Shown in pieces: positions 12,401 to 26,084 of a stretch of 64,000 nt of DNA; positions within the stretch are counted from its first letter, which is position 1; each line of letters opens with the position of its first letter. Origin of the DNA: Sarcocystis neurona (taxonomy: Eukaryota; Apicomplexa; Conoidasida; Eucoccidiorida; Sarcocystidae); contig KL647288.1 of NCBI GenBank assembly GCA_000727475.1, positions 6,289,414 to 6,353,413 of the forward strand, in the 5' to 3' direction. The notes beneath the pieces were generated by a model. That model had not been told where the DNA came from, ran no database searches, and saw nothing but the letters and a program-made list of their open reading frames with translations. Both the position numbers and the translations under genes were made by a program.

Positions 12401-15400
12401 TGCGCATGCGTCCTGCTGCTGCTGCGCATGCGTCCTGCTGCTGCTGTGCATGCGCTCTGCTGCTGCTGTGCATGCGCTCTGCTGCTGCTGCGCATGTGCT
12501 CTGCAATGTGTGCTAAACGCAGTACTGGCTCGAGAAGCGGCAGCGCCTCGGGAAGCCGTTGCTGCGTCATCTCTGGCCGTCCTGTTCTCCGTCCGACGTA
12601 TCGCCCCTCGCCGTCTTTCGCCCCAGGGTGAGTTCTCTTTCTATTCTCCTGTTTTCCTTGGTACACATATGTATGCCGCTATGTTGTCCCTTCCTTCTTG
12701 GCTTTTATTTTCCGTGGAGTCTATGCCTTTGTGGACTCGTGTTTCTTCTGGCTTTCATTTTCCTTGTCATATGTGCCTGTAAGCTATTTATGTACCTCTT
12801 CTCTCATTTCCCTTCGCCTCTCAGCTTGAGTTTCTGCTTGCGTCGGAGAAGAAATTCCTGCACAAACTCGCTCGTCCCCGTTGCTGTGTTTCCGTCGAGA
12901 TCTCTTCACGAGGACACTCCCCACTCCTATTGTATAGACGTGTTCACCGCATATTTCTATGTATATCTTCCTGTCTATCTATCCATCTGTGTATTATATT
13001 ATATATATATGTCGTATAATGTATATGTGTGTGTATTTCTGTACAAGTCTCTTTCTCTCTTTATATATATATATCCACACTGTGTACATATATATATATG
13101 TATATATATCTGTGTATCACATGTATACGTGCATGTGTATGTTTATACGTGTGTATATAGTGTATATATATGTGTATGTGCCACAAATATATGTGTATAC
13201 CGTGTATATATATACATATGCGTGTGTGTGTGTGTGTGTCTGTACAAGTCTCCCTCTCTTTCACTGTATTCCAATGTATACTATATACATGCGTAGCTTT
13301 TCGTTAATGTGATGGTGCACATGTATGCCTGTGCACGTGTGAGGATGTTTCTGCGTGATGCCTTCCTCGTGTGCGGGATCTATACCTGTGTAAACCCCTT
13401 CATGTATGTAGATCTGCAGACATGCATTTACGTATATATATGCATATATCTATATATGCACGTGTATATATGTATATACATATATAAGGTATATACATAT
13501 ATACATACATATATAGGGTGCACGTGGCGCTGTATGACCAGGGGGGGACTGCAGGAACCGGCGCGCGTACATGTTACCGTTGGCTCGTGCGCGCGTGCGT
13601 ACACATCTGCACATTATTGGATGCTGATGTACATACTTGTAGCACCGACCCCGACAACGTACATATATATATATATGTATATGGGCATGTGTATACGGAG
13701 GTATATTTATATTGATGTATGGAGACGTACGTACTTACGCCTGCTCCTGCGTTGCTGCGGCTGTACGTGTGTGTATGTGGCTTCCTGTCTCGCTTCCTCC
13801 GTCCCTCTCTGTCTCATTCTGTCCCTTTGCTTCCCCTCTGTGTGTCTTTGGTCCGTGAATGGGAGCAGCAAGTAGGGAGAGAAAAAATGACGCTGCGCAA
13901 GCAGAAACGGGTATGGAAGGACACGCTGCAACGAGCAGAGCGACTGCTGGAGGATATTCGTATGGTCGAGCGTCTGCTACGCCGCCTTCGTAGCCGCGAC
14001 GAAAAGAAGGAACAGCTCCTCGAGGTGAGAGTCCTCCCTTCCCGTCTCTGACGAAAGGGAAGACGCTCTCCTGTCTTCGTCCCCTTCCGAAGTCTCCTCC
14101 TCTCCTTCTTCGCTCGAGAAACTCCTCTGCAAAGCCCCCGCGCTCACACCGCGTCTCCATGTCTCCCTGTCTCTCTGTCTCCGTGTCTCGGTCTGTCCCC
14201 CCGTCTCGCTGTCTCCGTGTCTCTCTGCCTCTGTCTCTGCGTCTATGTCTCCGTGTCTCTCTGTCTCCGTCTCTCCCTCTCCCCCCCTCTCTCTGTCCCC
14301 CTGTCTCCGTGTCTCCCTGTCCCCCTGTCTCCGTGTCCCCGTGTCCCCCTGTCTCTCTGTCCCCCTCTCTCCCTGTCTCTCTGTCTCCGTGTCTCCCTGT
14401 CTCTCTTCCCTCTTCTCTGCTGTGTCTCTCTTCTCGACTGTCTCTCTTTTTGTGTCTCGGTCTTCCTGATGTCCCGTCCCTATTCTCTCTGTCTGTTCTC
14501 TTTTTTCTCGCTGTCTGTCTGTGTGTCTCTCGCTCGACCATCTGTCTGTGTTCTCCTCTCTGTCTTTCTCTCCTCTGTCTTTGTCTTCCCCCTCTTTTGT
14601 CTCTCTTCTCCTTTTTGTCTCTCTTCTCCTTTTTGTCTCTTCCATATCTCTCTCTCTGGGATGAGGATGTGTGTGGACGTTGCCTGCGTCAAACATTTCT
14701 GTTGAGGAGACGTTCGCGAGGATGTATGTACGAACCACGGCCAAAAAACGTATTCCCTCGGAAGGAGAGGAGGGGGGCTTCACAAGTACGCGTCTACATC
14801 TCTCTAGCTATATATATGTGTACGTATGTACATGTGTATGTGTAGTATAGATACACTAATATGTATGTGTGTACATATATGTATATGTTTGTGTGTGGAA
14901 ACATACGCAGAAAAAGTGGAGTTCCTTCTTGTCTTGAAGACGTGAAGGAGTGATGCCACCTTCGGTCTCCTTCACACGCCTCTCTGTACATTTATATAAA
15001 TCAGTGTGTATATACACACATGTGTACACGTGTGTGTACATATATGTGTAGAAGAAACAGCCTTGGGGCTGCGGACGTGAAAAAAATTGGTTTGATCTTC
15101 TTCACGGGTGCCTGGGTGGCCTCTACCCGGTGTTCTGAACGAGCACGTACGGAGTACACGTGTCCATTTACCCGGTGTGAATATATATATACTTGTATCT
15201 ATCTGTATGTAGTGCACACACATAGTTACGTACATAAGTGTGTGCATATATATGTGTCTGCGTGTAAATTTGCATATATGTATGTGGGACGGCAGAAGTG
15301 TATACATACATATATATATATATGTATACCCTCACAAATATATATAAATCTGTATATGCATGTAATGCATCTATACATACATAAATGTATATACGTTTAT

Positions 15401-18400
15401 ATATATATATATATATGTGTATGCGTGTACATTTACATGTATGTGTGTATCTGTGGGACTGCAGAAGTATATGTATATATATACACACACAAATCTGTAT
15501 ATGCATGTAATGCATCTAAGATGCAGAAGTGTATATGCATACGTATATATATATATCTACCCTCACGTATATGCATACGCACGTAATGCATATATACACA
15601 CATAAATGTATATATGTGTCTATATGCATATGCGTGTAAATTTACGTGTATGTATATGTATGTATGTATATATGGGACTGCAGAAGTGTGTATACACATA
15701 TATATATATATACGTGCGCATACACGTATATGTGGATATCTATCTCTCCATATATATATATATATATATACGTATGGGTATGTATTGGTGATATGTTTGT
15801 GTATATATATAGGTACATATATACGTGGCAATGGGTGAATGGAAGGACTTTCATGTCAGTCGTCTGCTTGCATGTGTATGTGTGTGTGTCTCTCTCTTTG
15901 CACTTCCCTTTTTCCCTACATGAACTTTTACGTATCTACATACATACATGCGTATCTATATCTAAATATCTATCTATCTATCTACCTATCTATATATATA
16001 ATATGTATGTATGTATGTATGTATGTATCTGCATGTCGCTCCGTTTACACGTATATCTGTATGTGTCTATCTATCTATGCTTGCATGTGTATATGTAGAT
16101 ATACATACATACATATCTATATCTATCTACATGGATATATCTATCTTTCTTTTTCTACATATATACATATATGTGTATGGAGGTGTCTACAGCTTTCAAC
16201 AGCTATGTGTCTACCTTGCGGTTTGTTGTGTTGATCTTCACGTGAACGTATCATCTCGGCCTCGCGAGAGCTGTCTATCTTCGATACCTGCGAATGTCTC
16301 TCTCTGTACGGCAAATGCTGACATATATATATGCATATATATATATCCATACATACATACATGTGTATATACGTATAATATATATGTATATACATATATT
16401 GTGACACTCTCTACGTGGCAACTGTAACATGCATGTCTTCCCCCAGGACAAATGTTAACATACGTATATGGACATATATATATATTTATATGTTACGCCT
16501 TTCTCCATGGCATCTGTAAGAAGTATATGCAACATCCACCGCCAATGTCAACATATGATTGTATATATAGATGTCTATATATGTTGTTCCTCTCTCCAAG
16601 GCAAATGTAACATGTATATGTAACATCTGTTCAAATATATATACATATATATATATGTCTCTGTCCATACGTATGTAAGTAGGTCTACCTGTGGTGGGGC
16701 TGCTGTGGGGTGCGCAGATGCAGCACATGATTTTTGATCAACTGCGGTTCGAAATGAACGACCCGCTGTACCAGCACCCGTTGTGGACAGCGCTACGGGA
16801 CCGGGTGCTGCAGAAGAGCAGCAGCAGCAGGCGGGCGGCGGCAGCAGCAGCTGCGAGGAACCAGCAGCAGCAGCAGCACTACCAGCAGCTTCTTGCTGCT
16901 GCTGCTGCAGGAGCGGCGGCAGGAGGCGGAGGGGAGAAGAGCCAGCAGCAGCTGCAGCCGCGAGGGTCGATGCTGGGCCAGCAGCCCTCCATACAAGTGT
17001 CGCCGGCGCAGCAATCGTCCACCGCAGGTGCAGCAGGAACGGCGGCAGCTGTGCCGTTGTCGCTTGCTGCTGCTCCTGCTGGCGCTGCTGGTGCGGCAGC
17101 GTCGCTGCTGCCTCACGGCTTGGCGGCAGACGCGGCCGCTGGCGAATCTGCTGCTGGGATGGGAGCGAAGCAGCAGCAGGTTTTCTGCCACGGCAACAGC
17201 GTCAGCGCTGGCGGCGCCGCCGCAGCAGCAGGAGGAGGAAGCGAAGCAGCAGAAGGAGCAGCAGCAGACAAGCGGAACAAGCCTCAGGAAACGGACGCGC
17301 TTCTGCTGCTGTCCACGTCGTCGTCCTCGTCGTCGTCCTTGTCTCGCAGAGGCAGCAGCAGCAGTAGCCCCGTCGTCTCCCATGCAGAATTGGCAGGCGG
17401 AGGAGGAGGAGGAGGAGAGGCAGCAGCGCCAAGGGGATCGACAGCAGCAGCAGCACCAGGCAGTCGCAGTAAAGAAGGTGCTCGTCTGCTGCTGCAGCGG
17501 CAGCTGCAAGGGACGGCGGCGACGGGTGGGGGCGCCGCCGCTGTCGCGGCTCCTGACGCCTCTGCGCTCGCTCCAGCAGCAGAGCGAGAAGAGAGCAGCA
17601 GCCGAGCAGGAACGGGAGGGGCAGCAGCAGGCGGAGGAGGCGCAGCAGGCGCAGTGGCAGGAAACGAACTGCTGCCAATGAAGAGAGAGAAGAGCGGTGA
17701 CCTGCTGCAGCAGCAGCAGAAGCAGAAACTCAGGCAGCTGGGGCTGCAGCGGCAGCAGCAGGCATCTGCCGCGGCCTTCGCAGCAGACGCTGCTGCTGCT
17801 GCGCGAAGAGCTGCCGTTGAACGCGAGGTCGACGCGATTCTCTCTGGTGCTGCAGCAGCAGCTGCTGACGCCGACTTCTCCTGCCTGCTCAGCAGCAAGA
17901 GTAAATAGCCGCACTTCTATTATCAAGTGGCTGTGGGGGTTGCTTTGCTCGTAGTACTCGTTTTTGGTCTCCTTTACCGCTTTTCTCTTTTCTTGCTGCT
18001 GTCTTTCTTGCTTCTCTGTCTTTACGTCTTCTGCCTTCCCCCCCCCCCTCCCCACTTTGCTGTCTCTGTTCTGTCTCTGTTCTTTTGTCCCTTCCTTTGT
18101 CTCTCTGTCTTCTTTTGCTCTGTCTATCCCTATAAATCTACACATGTGTAGCAACGCAAGTGACTGCACGTGAGTTTGCGACGACAGTGCTGCTGCTCGT
18201 ATTGCTTTTGCTGCTGCTGATTGCTTCTCTCTCCGTCTCCCTCTCTGTGTATTATCTCCTTGTCCTCTTGTGTGTGTACATACCTGTGTCTGTGCGAGGC
18301 AAGGTACGCACATGTGAGGAGCTCCCTACCAGTGTATAAATCTATGCAAAGTAGGTGCATGCGTCGACTTCAGTAGAACGAAGAAATGCTGCTGCGTCGC

Positions 18401-21400
18401 TGCTTTTGCTGCCGCTGCTGCTGTTCATATCGTCGGATTCGGTACGCAACCTTGATGGACATTTCTGTCTGTATCATAGCAGCACGCAAATATAAATATA
18501 TATACATATATACACCTGCATGTATATGTCTGCATATATTTATGTGTATATATATACACATATATATACATGTGTATATGTAGATATACCTATATGTATA
18601 TATATAGCTATCTATATATATATATATGTATATATCTCTATATATATCTCTATATACGTATATATATATATATTTATATCTCTCTCCCTATATATCTATC
18701 TACGTATCTATCTAGCTATCTATCTATATATATATATATATTTGTATCTCTGTATATAGATATGCGGTTGCTGCTGCTGTAGATATCGTCGGCTTTGGTA
18801 CGCTACGCGGATGGACATTTTCGTGTGTATCTATCATCGCATTGCACAAATGTGCATGCACGTATTTATATTTATGTCTCCTTCTGTCTATGTCTAGACG
18901 TGTATTTATATCTATATACATATGTTTATCATGTATATATGTGTATATAAATTTTGAAAACCTGTGCCTGTGGTTGGCACTTCTGTCTCCGTCTCCGTCT
19001 GTGTCTCTGTGTGCAGCAGCATATGCGTCTCAGTTACTGGTGTGCAGTAACGTGCACGGTCTTCCAACGCGATTCTTCCTTAAAAGGCGCATGCAGTTGC
19101 GCTTCGGTAGGGTGGCCGAGCGCTGCTGCTGCTGCCCTCTTGCAGTTGCTGTTGTGCTGCTGTTGCTGCTGCTGGTGACGGAATTTTTGCTATGTTGTCC
19201 ACGTATAGACAGGATAGTAAACCTTGCGTCAAGCCGTACTAATTCGCAGCAGCGTTCCCTCCTACGTTTGATATTCCTTTTTGGCCTCTACGTCTCATTC
19301 CTGCAGATACGTATGTATATATATATATGTACGTATATATATATGCATAGATTTGCAGACTTCGTTATATGTGTGCGCGTATATACACAGGTTTTGCTTT
19401 ATGCGTGTGTAGATGTGGACACATACACATACATACATGTATGCACACACACGTGTATGCGCATACACACGTGTGGATACACGTACGTATATATATATAT
19501 ATATATATATGCAAAGACGAACATACGTACGTACAGGCGTACACATACATATACACACACGCACGTCTGTAGACATATATATATGCAGACATATAGACGC
19601 ATATACGCACGTATATATATATGTGTATGTATGTGGAATATGCGTTCTCAGGTGTCAGCTGATATTTGTGCTTGTATCTGTATATATATGTGTACAAGTC
19701 AGTATAGAGAAAGATTTCTTATGGTGCTGCTTCTTTCGGTCTGCGCGTCGATATATATTCTCAAAGGGCGTAAGAAGTTTGTTTTTTTGTTTGTTGCATG
19801 TTCTGCAATAGCTGCTGATGTTGTCTCTCTGCTGGCCGTCTCTCGAAGAAGGCCGTGAAAACGCCGTAACACATGCGTCTCGCTGCGAGTTCTCGGGAGG
19901 GTCGCTGTCGTACTGCTGCTCCTGCTCCAGCTGCTTTTCGTCTGTGCTGCTGCTCTTCGTGCTGCTGCTCTTCCTGCCGCTGGTCTTCCTGCAGCTGCTC
20001 TTCCTGGTGCTGCTGTTTTTGCTCCTGCTGTCTCTGCTGCAGCTGGTATTCCTCCTCCTCTTGCTGCTGCTTTTCCTGGTGCTGCTGGTGTTCCTCTTCC
20101 TCTTGCTGCAGCGGCTCTTGCTGCAGCTGCTTTGCGCTTGTGCTGCTGCTGTCCCTGCCGCCGCCGCTGTGTCTGCTGCTGCTGCACTTCTTCCGGCTGC
20201 TGCTGTTTCTGCTGCTGCTACTGTTGCTCCTGCAGTTCCTGCTGCGGCTTCTTTTCCTCTTGTTTCCCGTATCTTTTCTCCTGCGCTTCCCTTCTGTCTT
20301 CCAGTCTCGTCTCCTGCAGTCACGGCGGAGTCTCCGTGTCCTCTTCGTCTGCATCTTCGCGTGTGTCGGGCGTCTGCTGGTGCTGCTGCTCGTCGTCCAC
20401 GGTTCCACTCCACTGCTGCTGCTTCTCCTCCTCCTTCTTCCTTTCGCAGTGCTGCTGCTTCTATAGCTGCTCCTGCTGTTGCAGTTCCCCCCTGCTCTCC
20501 TCTTCCTACGTCCCTCTTCTCCGGCTGCTGCCGCCGTTTTGCCCACTGCTTCGTCGGTCACAGCTTGTCTTGTTCGTGCTGTATCTCACGTCCTGCTGCT
20601 GCAGCTGCTGCTTCATCTGCTGCCGCTGCTTCTTCTTTCGGCCTCCTCCTTTTCTTCACTCTCCTGCTTGTCCTTCGTCGTGCTCGTTCTCCTCCTGCCG
20701 TTCTGACTCGTGCTGCTGCTGCTGCTGCCTCCTCTCGCCTTGCCACTCGTACGACTGCTGCTGCTGAACCGGCCGCTGCCGCTTCCTCCCGCTGCGTCTT
20801 CTCCTCCATCGTGCTCGCTGCGCCCCTTTTGCTGCTGCGCGTCAAGCTGCTGCTGGTTCTCGTAGACAGGAGCTCCGTACAAGAGGACTGCGGCCCTGTT
20901 TTCTCTTCGCTTCTGTCCGTCTTCCCTCGCTTTCCTCTTCGTTTTCTCACGCCTGCGTCTTCTCTTGTGCAAGGGAGCCTGCTGTCCGACTGCTCTACTG
21001 TCAGCCCCTGCCTACGTCACTTTCTCTGCTGTTTGAGTTTGCCCCTTCTTCTTTTTCACTCGATTTCCTCCTCCTGTCTGCGTTCTGCACCTTCTCGACT
21101 TTCCTTCTGCTGTCGACTTTCTTTCTCTTCCTTCCCCTCTCGTTTGTGTAGCTTTCCGACATCTGCTTCCGCCTCGTCTGCTTCCTTTCGCTTGTCCTCC
21201 TTGCTGCTTCTTGTCCTTCGTATTCCTCCTCACCGCCTTACTCTTCTATTCCTCCATGTGTCGTCTTTTTGTCCCTTCCTCTGCGAACTTTGTCCAGAAG
21301 AAAACCGTCACCTGCGGCGAGTGTGGGACCGCGGGGGGGACAGCAGCAGCTGGTCGGCATCTCCCCCGCCCCTGGTGCAGCAGCAGCAGCAGTACGCGAG

Positions 21401-24400
21401 CACTGCAGCAGCAGCGGCAGCGACTCAGCCGTCGTTTTCGAAGTGGTACCTCTATGGGGCTCCGGGTGGGTGCGTGTTGCCGTCTCCGCTTTCTCCGCTG
21501 TCTCCGTCTCTGCTGCCGCCGCCTCCACCGTTCCTCAATGCTGCCGCTTCTTCTTCATCTTCTTCGTGTGCGTCGTTGGTAGCTGCAGCGCCGGGAGCTG
21601 CTGCTGGCGGAGGAGGGAGTCACCGCGACGTGGCAACAGCAGCAGGAGGACTGCAGCAGCAGCAGGGAAGTCTGCAGGAACCTCAGCAACCGCAGCAGCA
21701 GCACGCGACAGGGGCAGTGCCGGAAGCGGCAGCAACACAGTATTACCGCGTAGTGAGACGACGAGGCAGAGGCGGGAGACTGTGGATTGATCGGTACGTA
21801 GTCCTGGCGAAGCCGGCAGATGGAGACCCTGCTGCTGCTGTTAATAGCACTGTGATACATCCATACACTCCGGTGCTGCCTGCCACACACGGCAGACGAC
21901 TCTGTCCTCCGCGCCTTGGTGCTGCCTCGGCTCTTCCTGCGCAACGCTGGAGGGAGCTGCCTGCTGCGGAGCACGAGGAGGACGAAGCAGCCGCGACAGC
22001 GCTGCTACAGATGCAGCAGACTGCAGCGCCGCAGATTCAGAGAGTGTCGAGCAGCAGCAGCAGGCCCGCCGTAGAGGACAGTAGTGACTCGCTGATAACT
22101 GAGCAGCGGCGGCAGCAGCAAGGAAGTCGACGGAGCAGCAGCAGCAGCATGTGGAGACGGAGAGATGCAGCTGCTGTTCCTGCGGCTTCTAGTGCAGGCA
22201 ATGCAGAGCAAGACGGTGCTGCAGACGCAGAGGCAGTGGACGACGCACCAGCGCAGCTGCAGCAGCAGCAACTTGCTGAGGCGGCGCCTTACAGCAGCAG
22301 CAGTCTCCGCCGAAGCCACCGGCGCAGCAGTGGCTGTCTGCAGACAGTCGAAAGTACTGCTGTCGCCGCAGTAGGGAGTTCTGAAGGAGGCGGAAGCAGC
22401 ACACGAGCAGCTCCTTCGTGGGAAGTGCAGCAGCAGGAGGAGGACAGCGGGTCTGCAGAAGAAGCAGCAGCAGGACGAGGTGAAAGGCGCGGCATGAAGC
22501 GATCAAGAGGGAGAGAAGAAGACGACGCGGAAGGCGGAGAAGGAACAGCAGCACGTTTATTTGACGCGAGCGAGGCAGCAGGAGAAGGTGCTGGGACAGC
22601 AGCAGCTGCAGCAGACACGGCAGCGGAGAGTGGAATAGAGGCAGCAGCGGAGACAGCAAAAGACGGGAGAGGAAGAGAAGCGATGGCAGAAGAACCGACG
22701 GACGGCGGGCGAGGTTGGGACGAGGTACTGCAGCAGCGGCCGCAGCGTCGACTGACGAACGGTCTGACAGTACTTCACCAACAACAGGAGGCTGCCAGCA
22801 GCAGCAGCAGCAGGGCAGACAGAAGCCGCAGGCTGGCCCGCAGAGAACGACTTGCTGCTGCTGCTGCTATCAACGAACTGGACAACTTCGCCCCCCCTTC
22901 GCCAAGGCCGAGGACTTCGACAGTCCCGAGAGCTCAGCTGGTACGCGACAGATTCTTGCGGCTGCTGCTCGGCCAGCGTCACCATGTACTCCTGCTTCCC
23001 TTCTGCTACTGCTGCCCGCTGCTGCTGCACTGCCACTGCTGCTGCTGCTCTGCTGCTCCTGCCGCTGCCGCGCCGCTGCTGCTGCTGCTGCCGCGCGGCT
23101 CCTGCTCTGTTACTGCTGCTGCTGCTGCGCTGTGTCACTGTCATGCTGCCGGTGCTGGCGCTGCTTTGCGTGTGTCCACCACCACCACCACCTCTGCTGC
23201 TGTGGCTCCTGGACCGCCGCAACACGTACTGCTGCTCTTCGACGACGTATGCTGCTGCTGGTCTCCTCCGGCGCTGCTGTGATGAAGGACCTGCAGTCTC
23301 CTGGTGGTGCTGCTGCCGACCGCAGCCCATGCAACTCCATGTATGTGCATCGCTGTTGGGCCGCGACTCATTTGCTGCTGCAGGTGAAGAGGAGAAGGAA
23401 AAGGAGGAAGAGAGAGAGTTGCTACGGCAGCAGATTTGTTTCTTGCTTCCTCTCTCTCTACCTCGCGTCATGCTGCTGCTGTGGCAGCATGCGTGCTTTC
23501 TTGTGTATGTGTTGTATCTGCACATATCTATATCTGTATATATATGTATATATATATGTGCACATGTATACGTATGTGTATGTCTATATGTCTATATATA
23601 TATATATGTATATGACCCACTGCGCGTACATATCGGGACAGCTACATATATATATATATATACATAATCTATAGACAGCTACGTATATCCTATATATTTG
23701 CCTGACCCTCTGTGTGTATCGTCACATATATATATATATAGGTGTGTAGCCGTTGGATTTTTGCATGCGTCCATGTATATATATCTGTCTCTCCGGAGTT
23801 TTACGTTGTCTGTGTATATAAGTTTATGTGCGTGCGGTTTCTAACAACTTCGTCAACATAAATATTGTGGGTAGTGTGATTTCTTGGTGCTTCCTTCTTT
23901 GAATTTCATCGACGAGCCAAGATTTCTGGTGTTCGCGTGCTTCAGGCTATCATCTCTTTTGTTTACACCGACATTTGAAGCAGCAGGAGCAGCTGGCAAG
24001 TGCTTTGCTAACGCTGTCCTCATTCGACTCGTTCAGCGATGCTGCTGCTGCTGCTGCCGCTTCTTCTTCTACCTCTTCTTCTTCTTCCTCTTCTTCTTCC
24101 CTGTTGCACCGTCAGCAGCAACAGCAGCAGCAGCTCCTGTTAACGAGTCTTTTCTCGGAACTGCAACAGCAACAGCAGCAGCAACAGCAGCAGCAGCAGC
24201 ATTCCTCCACTTCGTCTTCTGCGTCATCGTATTACGCAGCTGCAGCTGCAGCCGCCGCCGCCGCGGCCGCGGGAGAGGGACGTGCTGCGTCGCTGCTGCA
24301 GCAGCAAGTGCAGCAGCTGCAGCAGGACGGCCTCGCATTGCAGCAGCAGATCCAGCAGCAGCAGCATGTTGAGCACCGGCTACTGCAACAGCAACAGCAG

Positions 24401-26048
24401 CAGCAGCAGGAAGTGCCGCTGCAACACCAGCAACAGCAGCAACGAGGCGGCGTCCTCTGCTCCAGTGCAGCTCCTCTCCATCCGGCCCTTCCACAGCAAC
24501 AGCAGCAGCATCATCTGCTGCCACCGGCAGCTGCTGCACTATCAGGAGGAGGAGCAGCAGCTGCTGCAGGAACTGGCGCAGGCGGAGGACTGCTTCCTCT
24601 TGCTGCTCAGTTTGCGTCGAGAGGCGGCATGTTTGTAGCCAACACGGCCGCTGCAGCGTCTTACGCTGCTGCTGCTGCTGGAGCGGGTCCGTCCTCGCAC
24701 GCAGCAGCAGCAGGAGCACAGCGTCAGCAGCAGCAACAGCCGCCGCATGAGAGGATGCTGCAAGCGAATCGCAAGGGGCTTCAGCACCATCAGCAAGTCT
24801 ACGCGACGTTGGATCACAGCGTGAATAGTAGCGCATCTACAGGTGCAGCTGCTGCTGCAGTTTCTTTAGATGAAGCAGGACCGTTGGGAATTGCACAGCA
24901 GCAGCAGCAGCAGCGGGGGAACTGCTACGGAGTGCTGCTGGGAAGATCTTCCGGAGGAGCTGCGGCTGAAACCGCTGCTGCGGGGGCCGCGGTTCCAGCT
25001 GCTGCTGCTCTGCAGCAAGAGCAGCAAAAGCGACAGCAGCAGCAACAGCAGCAGGCTGAGTATGCACGACAGCAGCTGCTGCTGCAGCAGCAGCAACCTC
25101 AGCAACAGCCCCAGCAGCAGCAGCAAGCGTACCTCTCTGCGTCCCAACACCAACTCCAGCAGCACCTACAGCAGCAACAGCTGCAGCAGCACCTGCACCA
25201 ACAGCAGCAGCACCTCCACCACCAGCAGCAGCAGATGCAGCAGCAGCAACAAATTCAGCAGCAGCAACAACAGATGCAGCAGCAGCAGAGCAATTGCTTC
25301 AGGCTCGGAGGAGTTGCAGGAGGAGCAGCAGCAGCAGGCGCAACCGACTACGCGTGCTTTGATATTCCTACAGCTGCTGCTGCTGCTGGCACCCCGCCTT
25401 TCTCCTCTTCTGTCCCAGCGGCAGCACCTCAGCAGCAGCAAGAGGACGACGACCTGCGCCTGCCGAAACAGTACTGCGGCTACAAATCCAGCTGGACTAA
25501 GGTAGTTCTCTTCAGTACACATGTGCGGATATTATCTAGATATATAAATGACTCTATTAAAGACTCATGCTGTTTGCATATATATATATATATGTATATG
25601 TACATATATATGTATAAATATATATGTGTATATGTACATATATATGTATATATATATGTGTATATGTACATATATATGTATATATATATGTATATATATA
25701 TATATATGCATCCTGAAGGACGTATATGTGTATCTGGAGAGAGAAAGAGGAAAATACAGGAAGGCGTTTATATGTACGTATATGTAGACACCGAAGTTTA
25801 CATATACACACATATGTATACATACGTATATGCATGTACAAAGGTCTACAACAAAATTTACGAGTACGAAGATGTGTATACGTACATCGAATAGAGACGG
25901 ATATACATGGAGAGAATTATACGTCTATGCATACATACATGTCTCTGTGGCCTGTATATATACATGACCTACGTATATGTACATATCTCTGTGTCATGTA
26001 TATATGTATATACATATATCTATATATGTGCGTGACGGGCACATGTAC

Positions 26049-26084
<36 letters not shown>

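Noticed and set aside
13735..14783. Two 268-residue minus ORFs of GDRETGRQ-type repeats
   Set aside because: They are translations of the GTCTCTCTGTCTCC minisatellite in an intron and carry no non-repetitive protein sequence.
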